Assembly: GCA_016208915.1 (NCBI GenBank)
Contig: JACQXE010000067.1
Location: 1 to 32,505 of the forward strand
DNA length: 32,505 bases
DNA from: Nitrospirota bacterium
GTDB lineage: Bacteria; Nitrospirota; Thermodesulfovibrionia; Thermodesulfovibrionales; UBA1546
Reading direction: 5' to 3'
Shown: positions 1 through 7,596 of the stretch, piece after piece
How positions within the stretch are numbered: the first letter of the stretch is position 1
Layout of the letters: the number at the start of each line of letters is the position of its first letter
Notes under the pieces: model-generated
Databases searched by the model: none
Told to the model about the DNA's origin: nothing
Seen by the model: only the letters and a program-made list of their open reading frames with translations
Position numbers and translations under genes: made by a program

Positions 1-126
1 AAAAGAAAACAGGACGGACTGCCTTTTAGAAAGGCTGTCATGGCTACTGCTCATAAGTTGATTAGAACTATTTTTGCTATGCTTTCTCATAAAACTCATT
101 TCCGTGTTAAGGAGAATTCTTTATAG
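1..126 (+). CDS. IS110/IS1111-family transposase, C-terminal fragment (truncated by window edge)
   Basis: Frame 1 is open from the first base to TAG at 124-126 and encodes 41 residues ending in a basic, helical tail. The stretch A-T-A-H-K-L-I-R-T-I-F-A-M-L followed by H-K-T-H-F matches my memory of the extreme C-terminus of IS116/IS110/IS902 transposases, where a conserved A-x-A-H-K-L-x-R-x-I-(F/Y)-A-M-L helix precedes a short end. These enzymes are DEDD recombinases that move circular IS110-type elements. The start and catalytic domain lie outside the window. The rest of the element end should lie in the AT-rich 127-205 stretch, where I see no terminal inverted repeat; IS110 elements often lack one. 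Confidence 0.72.
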   Translation, partial: KRKQDGLPFRKAVMATAHKLIRTIFAMLSHKTHFRVKENSL

Positions 127-205
127 TTGACTCCTTTATAAAATATAAATTTATCTGACAAATATAATACTCTAATCCCAAATATATCCCTATTAATTTT
201 CTTTG

Positions 206-1096
206 TCAAGTCCTTACAAACTCGCTCAATGCCTCTTTATACCCCATTGGCCTGAAACCAAAATGCTTCTCAACTGAATCCTTATCGCATATATTGTCAT
301 TTTCGAGCAGTCTGAGCTGGTCATAGGTCACCGGCAGGACAGGAATTGTTTTTTCTGCCAAAGCAGCGCCAAGTTTCAATAGCCGCATGGGCATATGCAG
401 TATTGATTTCTTAATCTTCATTGCCTTTGCTAAACTGCTTACGATTTCATTGTATGTAAGATGCTCAGGTCCTCCTATTTCAAATATACCACTGAATAAT
501 TCAGGCGAAGAAAGGACCTTAAGCAAACATATGATCCAGTCTTTTATATATATCGGTTGAAACTTTGTTTTTCCGTCACCCGGGACAGGAATAATGACAG
601 GAGACATCTTTACTATATCCATAAGCCTTTTTGTAAAACCGTCCCACGGCCCTATTATCAAAGAAGGCCTGAAAACTGTATAGGGGATGTCAGACGCCTT
701 TACTATTTCCTCTGCCTCTGCCTTGGTCCTTAGATATCCGGACCATGAACCTCTGTCTGCTTCAAGTGCAGACTGATAAAAAAAATGTTTAACGCCTGTC
801 TGTTTTGCTTCATTCACAAGATTTTTAGTGCCATCGACATGAACCCTCTGAAATGTTACAGAACCTTTTTCCTCTATTATTCCAACAAGGTGGATAACAA
901 AATTGATATCTTTCAGCGCACCTTGGATAGTGTCAGGCTCTGTTATATCGCCACGCACAACCTCTATGCCTTTTTCATGAAATGACTTCGCTGTTTTTTC
1001 CGAACGGACAAGACACCTGAGCTGATGTCCTTCTTTGAGTAATGCATCTATAAGATGGCTTCCGACAAAACCTGTTGCGCCAGCAATAAAGATCAT
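206..1096 (-). CDS. NAD(P)-binding epimerase/dehydratase, NDUFA9-like atypical SDR
   Basis: This 296-residue protein has an N-terminal Rossmann fold with G-x-x-G-x-x-G at residues 6-12 (GATGFVGS) and a Y-x3-K pair at Y121/K125. It therefore belongs to the extended or atypical short-chain dehydrogenases. The K-F-Q-P-I-Y-I-K-D-W segment near residue 183 and the later I-G-G-P-E-H-L-T-Y stretch are typical of the complex I NDUFA9-like/YbjT-like group, which binds NADP(H) and often lacks a known reaction. There are no membrane segments, so it is probably cytosolic. It is the last gene of the minus-strand run, 31 bp after fumarase beta. I see no Shine-Dalgarno upstream of the ATG; the bases there resemble the right arm of a repeat found elsewhere in this window. 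The substrate cannot be told from sequence. Confidence 0.85.
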   Translation of the reverse strand: MIFIAGATGFVGSHLIDALLKEGHQLRCLVRSEKTAKSFHEKGIEVVRGDITEPDTIQGALKDINFVIHLVGIIEEKGSVTFQRVHVDGTKNLVNEAKQTGVKHFFYQSALEADRGSWSGYLRTKAEAEEIVKASDIPYTVFRPSLIIGPWDGFTKRLMDIVKMSPVIIPVPGDGKTKFQPIYIKDWIICLLKVLSSPELFSGIFEIGGPEHLTYNEIVSSLAKAMKIKKSILHMPMRLLKLGAALAEKTIPVLPVTYDQLRLLENDNICDKDSVEKHFGFRPMGYKEALSEFVRT

Positions 1097-1100
1097 AGCA

Positions 1101-1117
1101 AATGAGCGAAAACACTA
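1101..1117. repeat. Possible solo right-arm remnant of the 128-139 bp repeat
   Basis: AATGAGCGAAAACACTAT differs at one position from the conserved right-arm sequence AATGAGCGAAAATACTAT of the two full copies at 11481-11619 and 18978-19105. No left arm or core is visible nearby. It sits directly upstream of the epimerase ATG, where a ribosome binding site would be expected. It is short, so chance is possible. Confidence 0.35.
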
Positions 1118-1127
1118 TATACTGCCA

Positions 1128-1841
1128 TTACTTAATAAGCCTTTTAAAATTCGCTAACGACTTTTTCTCTATTTTTTTATGCATACTCTTTCCATGCGCA
1201 TCCATAGTTACTATTGCAGGAAAGTTTTCGACTTCAAGCAGCCACATCGCCTCTGTCGTGCCGAATTCTTCAAGTTTCCAGACATCAACCACATTCTTAA
1301 TCCTGTCTGCAAGATAAACTGCAGCTCCACCTATTGTATGAAGATATACACAGGCGTTTTCCTTCATGGCGTCAAGAGCGCTCTGCCCCATGCCGCCTTT
1401 CCCCATTATTCCTCTAAGCCCGTATTTTGATATAACCTCATGCTCATACATTTCGACTCTGACGCTTGTTGTCGGACCTGCTGCTATTACCCGAAAATCC
1501 CCCCTGCCCCCCTTTTCTAAAGGGGGGTGAGGGGGGATTACAATAGGTCCGCAGTGATAAAGGACTGTGCCATCCAGATTAAAAGGAATATCCCTTTTCT
1601 GCGGTTTTTCATTTACAAGAAACTTGTGAAGCTTATCCCTGCCTGTTACAAGCAGGCCATTTATCAAAACCATATCTCCAACCTTAAGACTTAGCGCATC
1701 TTTCTTTGTTAAAGGCAGATTAATTGTTTTTTCTTTTCTTCCCTTGAATCTTGTCGCCTCCGGCGACTCGTCCGCACTCAGGCGGACTCGCCGAGGAGAG
1801 CCGAGGAGAGAACCTTGAACCTTGAACCTTTCTTCTACCAA
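1128..1841 (-). CDS. Fumarate hydratase class I (or L(+)-tartrate dehydratase), beta subunit
   Basis: This is the C-terminal half of the class I Fe-S hydro-lyase, which with the alpha subunit interconverts fumarate and malate. Family landmarks are I-N-L-P-L-T at about 40-45, the V-T-G-R-D-K-L-H-K motif at 65-73, L-Y-H-C-G-P-I at 94-100, A-G-P-T-T-S at 121-126, and the K-G-G-M region. The ATG overlaps the alpha stop by 7 bp, implying translational coupling. Two stretches are foreign to the family. Residues about 5-37 are encoded by tandem and palindromic DNA, and the normal protein would begin near residue 38. Residues about 102-116 are encoded by a GC palindrome set between C-G-P-I-V and R-V-I-A-A-G-P. 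Both insertions keep the frame, so the enzyme is probably made. Fumarate versus tartrate specificity is not decidable; the POR context favours fumarase. Confidence 0.88.
   Translation of the reverse strand: MVEERFKVQGSLLGSPRRVRLSADESPEATRFKGRKEKTINLPLTKKDALSLKVGDMVLINGLLVTGRDKLHKFLVNEKPQKRDIPFNLDGTVLYHCGPIVIPPHPPLEKGGRGDFRVIAAGPTTSVRVEMYEHEVISKYGLRGIMGKGGMGQSALDAMKENACVYLHTIGGAAVYLADRIKNVVDVWKLEEFGTTEAMWLLEVENFPAIVTMDAHGKSMHKKIEKKSLANFKRLIK
1496..1539. repeat. GC-rich palindrome inserted in frame in fumarase beta
   Basis: This is a 44 bp near-perfect inverted repeat. Runs of six C either side of TG are mirrored by runs of six G around TCT-AAAG, flanked by AATC and GATT. On the minus strand it adds about 15 residues including P-P-L-E-K-G-G-R-G. 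I recognise this peptide as the signature of a dispersed palindromic repeat that appears inside coding regions of various bacteria. The reading frame is preserved. Confidence 0.75.
1742..1831. repeat. Composite repeat at the 5' end of fumarase beta
   Basis: Several repeat types are stacked here. CCTTGAATCTTG comes first, then two adjacent hairpins (GTCGCC/GGCGAC at 1753-1767 and GTCCGC/GCGGAC at 1770-1787). Next is a tandem GCCGAGGAGA pair at 1790-1809, then a heptad tract of AACCTTG units at 1811-1831. The segment GCGGACTCGCCGAGG also resembles the arm of the palindrome at 10606-10629. The block codes for the extra N-terminal residues of the beta subunit. Confidence 0.7.
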
Positions 1842-2680
1842 ATCAGCCTTCCTCTCCTGTTAGCCCAGCATGAAATCGATATATCAACAAAATAAGATGC
1901 AGGATGACGATGATTCACGCCTATTTTTACACCAAGAGCAGTTTTCATGCCGCCAAATCCGAGAGGCCCTATCCCCAGAGAATTAATCTCCTCCACCAGC
2001 CTTTTTTCGAGGTCTTTCAGTATCTGGATTTCGTTTGTATCATGAAGTTTTCTCAGGAGCTGTTCCTTTGCGAGTTTTGCAACCTGATCCTTTGCCGCTC
2101 CTACGCCAATACCGATTGTGTACGGAGGGCACCCGCGGCCCTGTGCCTTATAAACCGCATCAAGCGCACATCTTCTGACGCCGTCAATGTCTCTATTTGC
2201 CTTAAGTTCTCCGACCGGAAGTTTGTATGTCTGTCCCATGTTTTCACATCCTGAACCCTTTAATATGAGGTCTATTGTGAGTGTCGTCTCGGTTGTTTCT
2301 TTAAAATATATTATGGGAAAACCGATTCCTGTATTATCACCTGAATTCTTGTCAGTGATAATATCAACGGCATTCGGTCTTAATGGAATCCGCTCGGTTG
2401 CAACTCGCGTAGCTTCTATTATTGTCTTTTCGAGTTCGAGATAACTGAGCCCTCTCGGATTTTTCACATAAAAGACAGGAACGCCTGTATCCTGACATAT
2501 TGGTCTTGCCGTATCCCTTGCGAGATGTACATTCTCAAGGATTACCTGAAGGGCGTGCTTTGCCGTGGAGCTGTCTTTCTCCACGGCAAAAGCTGACTTG
2601 AGTGCATCTTCAACATCAGGAGGCAGAGATGTAGCCACCTTCCTGTAAAGTTCTATTATCCCGTCACGAAGTTTAAGCAA
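1835..2680 (-). CDS. Fumarate hydratase class I (or L(+)-tartrate dehydratase), alpha subunit
   Basis: This 281-residue protein is the [4Fe-4S]-binding N-terminal half of class I fumarase. Three cysteines sit where the family's cluster ligands fall: C62 in I-C-Q-D-T-G, C184 in G-C-P-P-Y-T-I-G-I-G, and C271 in S-C-W-A-N-R-R. The G-S-G-C-E-N-M-G loop at 142-149 has an extra Cys where many relatives carry Ser. The protein is cytosolic and catalyses reversible hydration of fumarate in the (possibly reductive) TCA pathway. The start appears to be TTG at 2680, preceded by AAGGAA; no in-frame ATG fits the family start better. It is 31 bp downstream of the lipoprotein gene and overlaps the beta subunit. 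Confidence 0.9.
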   Translation of the reverse strand: MLKLRDGIIELYRKVATSLPPDVEDALKSAFAVEKDSSTAKHALQVILENVHLARDTARPICQDTGVPVFYVKNPRGLSYLELEKTIIEATRVATERIPLRPNAVDIITDKNSGDNTGIGFPIIYFKETTETTLTIDLILKGSGCENMGQTYKLPVGELKANRDIDGVRRCALDAVYKAQGRGCPPYTIGIGVGAAKDQVAKLAKEQLLRKLHDTNEIQILKDLEKRLVEEINSLGIGPLGFGGMKTALGVKIGVNHRHPASYFVDISISCWANRRGRLIW

Positions 2681-2711
2681 AGCCTATTCCTTTGCCCTCA
2701 CTTCTCTTCAT

Positions 2712-3335
2712 CTACTTTTTTGGTTCTGTTTGTTCTGCTTTAGCAGGCTCTTTCGTTTCTTCCTTCTTGGAAAGTTCTGAGATGGCCTCTTTGTTTATAT
2801 CTATCTTATAGGATTTCTTCAGGTTCTCAACATATGAATCAAAAACCTCTTTCTGTTTCTGGGCAGTCAGTCTCTGGGCAATCATCGATTTTACCTGCTC
2901 AAAATCAACAGGCTTGCCCTTTACAGTGAACTCAGCCTTATGCTTTTCATAAAACTGTTTCATATCTATCTCTGTTACATTTGCCTTAGCCTCTATCTCT
3001 TTCTCCAGCAGAGCGCTGATGAGAATAAGCTTCTGTGAATCTGCAACTCTCTTCTTAAACAGGGGATCTTTGTCCAATCCCTTCTTCTTCGCCTCCTGAT
3101 AGAGCAGTTCTTTCTTAACAATCTCATCGAGGAGTCTTAAGGTCCCATTCTCTCCAGCGAACATGTTCCGGGCAAAGACTGGAAGCGCTGCAAGTTCATT
3201 GTCAACATCTTCTTTTGTTATCTTTACATTGTTTATCTTCGCAAGATACTTGCCTGTCGCGCCCTCTTTCTTTGTACATCCTGAGAATACAAAACCCAAA
3301 ACCAACAACAGAAACAGAACAAAAATCTTTTTCAT
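2712..3335 (-). CDS. SurA-N-like periplasmic chaperone lipoprotein lacking a PPIase domain
   Basis: The ATG at 3335 is chosen over one 13 codons upstream because AAAGGAGA lies about 7 bp before it and a signal peptide follows at once. A hydrophobic stretch ends in F-S-G-C with the lipidated Cys at residue 20. The mature part has the SurA/PpiC N-terminal helical pattern (K-I-N-N-V-K-I-T-K-E-D-V near 32-43, then V-K-K-E-L-L-Y-Q-E-A-K-K-K-G). It continues to the C-terminal helix, A-Q-R-L-T-A-Q-K-Q-K. The parvulin domain that normally sits between F-Y-E-K-H-K-A-E-F and the last helix is missing. The tail is rich in Lys, Glu and Pro. It probably acts as an outer-membrane or periplasmic folding chaperone without isomerase activity. 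The stop lies 40 bp downstream of the end of mglA. Confidence 0.75.
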   Translation of the reverse strand: MKKIFVLFLLLVLGFVFSGCTKKEGATGKYLAKINNVKITKEDVDNELAALPVFARNMFAGENGTLRLLDEIVKKELLYQEAKKKGLDKDPLFKKRVADSQKLILISALLEKEIEAKANVTEIDMKQFYEKHKAEFTVKGKPVDFEQVKSMIAQRLTAQKQKEVFDSYVENLKKSYKIDINKEAISELSKKEETKEPAKAEQTEPKK

Positions 3336-3374
3336 GAAAATCTCCTTTCTATTTTTAGACTTTTTTCTGATCAT

Positions 3375-3962
3375 CTAATAATGCTTCTTAAGCTCAAAAA
3401 GAACCTGCTTTGCAACGTTCTTAAGCGTTTCAAATACACCGACGCCTGTTGGAGCTACTGCCTCAAACCATTGTACGCCGTTCACGTTGAGAATCTTATT
3501 CATTTCCTCAAGAGGGGCAATGCTTGGAAGATCTCTCTTGTTATACTGAACTATAAACGGAAGTTTTTCGAGAGCATACCCCTGTTCCGTGAGATTTATT
3601 TTCAGATCATCAAGGCTTTCTATATTTGCCTCCATCCTTTCTATCTGAGAATCAGCGACAAATACAACGCCGTCAACTCCCTTGAGGATTAGTTTCCTGC
3701 TTGCTGCATAGAATACCTGCCCGGGTACAGTATAAAGATGGAACCTTATCTTGAAGCCTCTTATATCACCGAGCGACAAAGGAAGGAAGTCAAAAAAAAG
3801 CGTCCTTTCTGTCTCGGTTGCTAATGATATAAGTTTGCCCTTCTGCTCAGGGTTTGTCTTCCGGTAGACATATTGAAGATTTGTGGTCTTTCCACAAAGC
3901 CCTGGGCCGTAATATACTATCTTGCAATTGATTTCACGAGAAGAATAATTAATAAAAGACAC
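3375..3962 (-). CDS. mglA: MglA-type small Ras-like GTPase
   Basis: This 195-residue GTPase has the P-loop G-P-G-L-C-G-K-T-T at 19-27. A switch-II region Y-T-V-P-G-Q replaces the usual D-x-x-G, which is the hallmark of the MglA family, and N-K-R-D gives guanine specificity. In Myxococcus MglA controls cell polarity, gliding and type IV pilus switching. Homologues occur in many non-gliding bacteria with unknown roles. It starts with GTG at 3962. The gene follows its roadblock partner by 15 bp, so the two form the standard GTPase/GAP pair. They lie inside an operon of carbon-metabolism enzymes, so a link to polarity here is only inferred. Confidence 0.9.
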   Translation of the reverse strand: MSFINYSSREINCKIVYYGPGLCGKTTNLQYVYRKTNPEQKGKLISLATETERTLFFDFLPLSLGDIRGFKIRFHLYTVPGQVFYAASRKLILKGVDGVVFVADSQIERMEANIESLDDLKINLTEQGYALEKLPFIVQYNKRDLPSIAPLEEMNKILNVNGVQWFEAVAPTGVGVFETLKNVAKQVLFELKKHY

Positions 3963-3977
3963 TTACTTTTACACCTG

Positions 3978-4475
3978 TCATTTAAAGAGGTTGTCAATAT
4001 CCTCATCGCTTATTTCGGCAAATGGCGATTCTCCCATCTTGCCTTCGACTTTTTCTTTTTCTGCCTTATTTGTTATATCCTCAAATATTTTTGTGAAAAT
4101 CTCTGTCGTCTTTTTTACCCTCAGCCTTACAAGACCGAGAGAAGACCTTTGATCGAATATCACAACGAGGATGACTCTCTGACCCACGAGAGAAATATGT
4201 ATGTTGTCCTTTTCTCCTTCATGAAAAAGGATTGTAAACTCTCTTTCTCCAAGAAGTCTTGCTATTCCACCTGTTGCAGCGATATTACCTGCTGTAAGGG
4301 ATGCAAGTGAGGTGGTGTCAATATTATGGGTATCACCTGCCGAGGCTATCAGCTGACCATTCTTGTCTACAAGAAAGACCACATTCGCATTTGCCTGCTG
4401 ATGGAGCTTCTGGAGTTCCTCGTCAATCTTCTGGAACTCGTTCTCATACATCACAAGGTCAGAATTAGTCATCAT
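3978..4475 (-). CDS. mglB: Roadblock/LC7 domain protein, MglB-type GTPase-activating partner
   Basis: This 165-residue protein has a central roadblock/LC7 fold (about residues 20-125: V-V-F-L-V-D-K-N-G-Q-L-I-A-S, then S-L-A-S-L-T-A-G-N-I-A-A-T, then I-L-V-V-I-F-D). The C-terminal helix is extended and acidic. In the known systems MglB dimers bind MglA and stimulate GTP hydrolysis. The ATG at 4475 is followed at once by a second ATG. AAGGAGG lies about 14 bp upstream and partly within a 6 bp hairpin (CCTTAC/GTAAGG at 4491-4505), with a second purine patch, AGAGGT, closer to the start. The gene is 56 bp after porB and 15 bp before mglA. Confidence 0.85.
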   Translation of the reverse strand: MMTNSDLVMYENEFQKIDEELQKLHQQANANVVFLVDKNGQLIASAGDTHNIDTTSLASLTAGNIAATGGIARLLGEREFTILFHEGEKDNIHISLVGQRVILVVIFDQRSSLGLVRLRVKKTTEIFTKIFEDITNKAEKEKVEGKMGESPFAEISDEDIDNLFK

Positions 4476-4531
4476 ATTACCTCTGAACCTCCTTACGGTG
4501 TAAGGTTATCAGAAATATCGCCAATAATCAA

Positions 4532-5464
4532 CTATTCTGCCCCGGATGCCTTGAGCAGAGCTTCCCATTCCCTATCTATCATCTCCTGAAAAGTCTTAAG
4601 CATCCCTTCGTTTTCAGGGCTGAACAGATGTTTGAATCTCCCCTGCGGTTTGATAAAATCTTTCAAAGGCTTTTTCTCCTTTGGCTTAAAGGTGACCTTT
4701 GTAACGCCGTTTTCAATCTCATACAGAGGCCAGTAGCATGTCTCCACAGCAAGCTTGCTAAGCATTATAGCATCATCTGTCCTTGACCGCCAGCCGCGGT
4801 TGCAGGGAGATATTATATTCATAAACTTTGGCCCCTTAATATCAAGCGCCTTTCTGACTTTTTTCATTAAATCCATCCAGTGGCTTGGTGATGCCTGTGC
4901 AACATAAGGGATTCCATGCGCTGCCATTATTCTTGTCATATCTTTCCTCTGCTGGGGTTTTCCTTGAATCACATCTCCAGCAGGGCATGTTGTTGTGTCC
5001 GCTCCGAAAGGAGTAGCGCTCGATCGCTGAATGCCTGTATTCATATATGCGCCGTTGTCATAACATACATAGAGCATATCATGTCCGCGCTCCATAGCGC
5101 CTGAAAGGCTCTGCAAACCTATGTCATAGGTGCCACCATCGCCTCCAAAGGCAATAAACTTGATCTCCTTATCGATCTTGCCCTGTTTTTTAAGTGACCT
5201 GTACATAGTCTCCACACCTGAGATTGTTGCCGCTGCATTTTCGAATGCGTTGTGTATCCATGGAATCTTCCATGCCGTATATTCTGATATGCATGTAGAG
5301 ACCTCAAGACATCCTGTTGCATTCGCTGCTATTAAAGGATACTCTGAAGCAAGTAAAACCATCTTTACAACAATAGGGGCGCCGCAGCCCGCGCACATTC
5401 TGTGGCCTGCTGTCAATAACATCTCTTTCTTTGAAAGCTCTTTTAAAGTAAGTCCTGTTGCCAT
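4532..5464 (-). CDS. porB: Pyruvate:ferredoxin oxidoreductase (pyruvate synthase), beta subunit
   Basis: This 310-residue subunit binds thiamine diphosphate and the proximal 4Fe-4S cluster. C24 and C27 (C-A-G-C-G-A-P), C52 (G-C-L-E-V-S-T) and a distal Cys in S-P-C-N-R-G-W fit the four-cysteine cluster pattern. G-D-G-G-T-Y-D-I-G-x-Q with the following D-N-G-A-Y-M-N-T-G-I-Q is the ThDP/Mg site. The start at 5464 is preferred to one 14 codons upstream because GAGGG precedes it and M-A-T-G-L-T-L-K-E-L fits the family. With the other subunits it interconverts pyruvate + CoA and acetyl-CoA + CO2 using ferredoxin. It lies 85 bp downstream of porA. Other 2-oxoacids are possible substrates. Confidence 0.92.
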   Translation of the reverse strand: MATGLTLKELSKKEMLLTAGHRMCAGCGAPIVVKMVLLASEYPLIAANATGCLEVSTCISEYTAWKIPWIHNAFENAAATISGVETMYRSLKKQGKIDKEIKFIAFGGDGGTYDIGLQSLSGAMERGHDMLYVCYDNGAYMNTGIQRSSATPFGADTTTCPAGDVIQGKPQQRKDMTRIMAAHGIPYVAQASPSHWMDLMKKVRKALDIKGPKFMNIISPCNRGWRSRTDDAIMLSKLAVETCYWPLYEIENGVTKVTFKPKEKKPLKDFIKPQGRFKHLFSPENEGMLKTFQEMIDREWEALLKASGAE

Positions 5465-5549
5465 ATTATTCCCTCTTTTTTTAAAATTCCAATCGCCAAG
5501 CGCCAATTTCCAAACTAATGTTTGTTTATTGTGATTTGGTTATTCGTTT

Positions 5550-6731
5550 TTATTCTCTTACTCCGATGTATTCCTTTAATGTTTTAGCTTTTCCTGTCTT
5601 AGCAATCTCAACCAGTTCATTCAGAACAAGCTCTGCATGACTTGGCATATAATCCCTTCCCCCAAGACCGTATATCTTATTTATTAACAGAGGTCTTTCC
5701 CTGTATGGATAAAGACTTGCTGCAATATCAGCAAACATCGGTCCATAAGAGCCGCCGAATGCATCTGCCCTGTCAAGCACGCAGACCGCCTTGAGATTCT
5801 TAAGGGCATTCCCCACTTCTTCATATGGGAATGGTCTGTAAAGTCTTGGCTTTAAAAGTCCTGCCTTTATGCCTTTTTCCCTGAATGAATCAATAACATC
5901 CTTTGATGTGCCTGCTGCCGAATTCAGAATCACGAGCGCCACCTCAGCATCATCAAGCCGGTACGTCTCAAAAAGTCCGTATTTTCTTCCTGAAATCTTC
6001 TCAAAATCCTTTGCCACATCCAGAACCACCTTCGGCACCTTTGTCATGACCTCAGCCTGAGCCCTTCTGAACTCCATATAGTAATCAGGAAGTATCAGAG
6101 GACCATAGCTGACAGGATGTTCCATATCAAGTAATGGATAAAGCTGTCTGAATTCTCTGACAAAGTTTTTCACAGCAGCATCATCAAGATACTCTATCCT
6201 CTCAATCGAATGGCTTATTATAAATCCGTCCAGACAGACCATTGCAGGCAACCTTATATCCATGTGCTCTGCAATTCGGAATGCCTGTATTGTGTTGTCG
6301 TATGCTTCCTGCCCATTTTCAGACCATAGCTGTATCCATCCGCAGTCTCTTGCACCCATTCCGTCGGAATGATCTCCATGTATATTTAACGGCGCTGACA
6401 AAGCCCTGTTCACAAGTGCCATAACTATAGGAAGCCTTGTGCCTGAAGCTATGAACAACTCTTCCCACATAAGCGCAAGGCCCTGAGATGAGGTCGCTGT
6501 CATGACCCTGCCTCCTGCTGCAGATGCTCCTATACAGCCACTCATAGCGCTATGCTCACTTTCAACGAGTATCATCTCTGTTTTAACCTTCCCGTTAGAT
6601 ACAAAACTGGTAAACCTCTGCATTATGTCTGTAGCAGGGGTTATGGGATATGCTGAACTTACATCAGGGTTTACCTGTCTGAGCGCATCGGCAACAGCCT
6701 CATTACCTGTAGCAGCAACTACCTTAGCCAT
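5550..6731 (-). CDS. porA: Pyruvate:ferredoxin oxidoreductase, alpha subunit
   Basis: This 393-residue protein has the family start K-V-V-A-A-T-G-N-E-A-V-A-D-A-L and the Y-P-I-T-P-A-T substrate/CoA-side motif near residue 28. An S-S-Q-G-L-A-L-M-W-E-E segment and a C-terminal transketolase-like domain II (V-C-V-L-D-R-A-D-A-F-G) follow. It supplies the pyrimidine-binding face for ThDP held by PorB. The ATG at 6731 shares one base with the porD stop (TAATG) and is preceded by GAGGAGGG, which decides against an in-frame upstream ATG. The gene order gamma-delta-alpha-beta is the common archaeal/bacterial four-subunit type rather than the fused bacterial enzyme. Confidence 0.92.
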   Translation of the reverse strand: MAKVVAATGNEAVADALRQVNPDVSSAYPITPATDIMQRFTSFVSNGKVKTEMILVESEHSAMSGCIGASAAGGRVMTATSSQGLALMWEELFIASGTRLPIVMALVNRALSAPLNIHGDHSDGMGARDCGWIQLWSENGQEAYDNTIQAFRIAEHMDIRLPAMVCLDGFIISHSIERIEYLDDAAVKNFVREFRQLYPLLDMEHPVSYGPLILPDYYMEFRRAQAEVMTKVPKVVLDVAKDFEKISGRKYGLFETYRLDDAEVALVILNSAAGTSKDVIDSFREKGIKAGLLKPRLYRPFPYEEVGNALKNLKAVCVLDRADAFGGSYGPMFADIAASLYPYRERPLLINKIYGLGGRDYMPSHAELVLNELVEIAKTGKAKTLKEYIGVRE

Positions 6732-7024
6732 TATTTGCCCTCCTCTTCCATGATGATTGCCTTGTTGCCTTTCTTTCCCGGACATTCAAGTGCGCATATG
6801 CCGCAGCCCTTGCAGTAGTCATAATCAAACTCAGTCATTTTCCCATCCTTTACTTTAACTGCCATATCCGGGCAGTATATCCAGCAGAAAAGGCACTGAA
6901 TGCAGTTTTCCTCGATCCATCTTGGCCTGAACGCCCTCCAGGAGCCTGTCTTGAACTTTAGAGCGCTGCCTCCCTCTGTGACAACAGCGCCCGGAGTAAC
7001 CTCTTTCCATCCTTTTAGTTTCAT
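6731..7024 (-). CDS. porD: Pyruvate:ferredoxin oxidoreductase, delta subunit (2x[4Fe-4S] ferredoxin)
   Basis: A 97-residue ferredoxin-like subunit with two complete cluster motifs: C41-x2-C44-x2-C47-x3-C51-P and C71-x2-C74-x2-C77-x3-C81-P. It relays electrons from the PorB cluster to external ferredoxin. The N-terminal P-G-A-V-V-T-E-G-G-S and W-R-x-F-R-P segments are typical of PorD. Its ATG overlaps the porC stop as ATGA and its own stop overlaps the porA ATG, so translation of the three subunits is tightly coupled. Confidence 0.93.
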   Translation of the reverse strand: MKLKGWKEVTPGAVVTEGGSALKFKTGSWRAFRPRWIEENCIQCLFCWIYCPDMAVKVKDGKMTEFDYDYCKGCGICALECPGKKGNKAIIMEEEGK

Positions 7025-7596
7025 CCTTCCTTTACCTCCCCGTATCCGCGCTTTGTTGCTTCAAGATTTCCGTCTATTATCTTCTGAGAAAATTTCTTAC
7101 CAAAGCTTTTTCTGACATCTTCAAGCATACTATCAAGGCTTACAATATTTGTAATCTTACATATTGCGCCGAGCATTGGGGCATTTGGCAATGCCCTTCC
7201 TATGCAGTCTATCGCTATCTTCGTTGCATCAATAGCAAAAACTCTCTGACCCGGGCTTGCCTTGAGTTTTGCCCTGATTTCTTTTGGGTCTTTTGAAGTA
7301 TTCACAACAAATATTGCATCATTTGTAGCACCGTCTGCTACATTGATGCTATCAAGCAGCGTAGCATCCACAACACTTACAACCTTCGGATTGAGCACAG
7401 GACAATGCATCCTGAGTTCTTTTGAACTTATCCTGTTGTATGCCCTTAAAGGAGCGCCTGCCCTCTCAGGGCCGTATTCAGGAAATGCCTGAACGTGTCT
7501 CCCGCTGCTCAGGCATGCGTCTGCCAAGACTTTTGCAGCAGTAACAGTTCCCTGTCCTCCTCTTCCGTGCCATCTTATTTCAATAATATCAGCCAT
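7021..7596 (-). CDS. porC: Pyruvate:ferredoxin oxidoreductase, gamma subunit
   Basis: The 191-residue gamma subunit has the characteristic R-W-H-G-R-G-G-Q-G-T-V-T-A-A at residues 8-21, followed by F-P-E-Y-G-P-E-R-A-G-A-P. This domain contributes to CoA binding and complex assembly. I choose the ATG at 7596, six codons inside the longest ORF, because GGAGGAG precedes it by about 5 bp and the family starts right there. It is the first gene of the minus-strand operon. Its promoter should lie in 7597-7714, facing away from the LutB-type gene. Confidence 0.92.
   Translation of the reverse strand: MADIIEIRWHGRGGQGTVTAAKVLADACLSSGRHVQAFPEYGPERAGAPLRAYNRISSKELRMHCPVLNPKVVSVVDATLLDSINVADGATNDAIFVVNTSKDPKEIRAKLKASPGQRVFAIDATKIAIDCIGRALPNAPMLGAICKITNIVSLDSMLEDVRKSFGKKFSQKIIDGNLEATKRGYGEVKEG

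Noticed and set aside
3873-4310. 145-codon plus-strand ORF opposite mglA/mglB
   Set aside because: Antisense shadow of two clear family genes; no family character and composition driven by the complementary strand.
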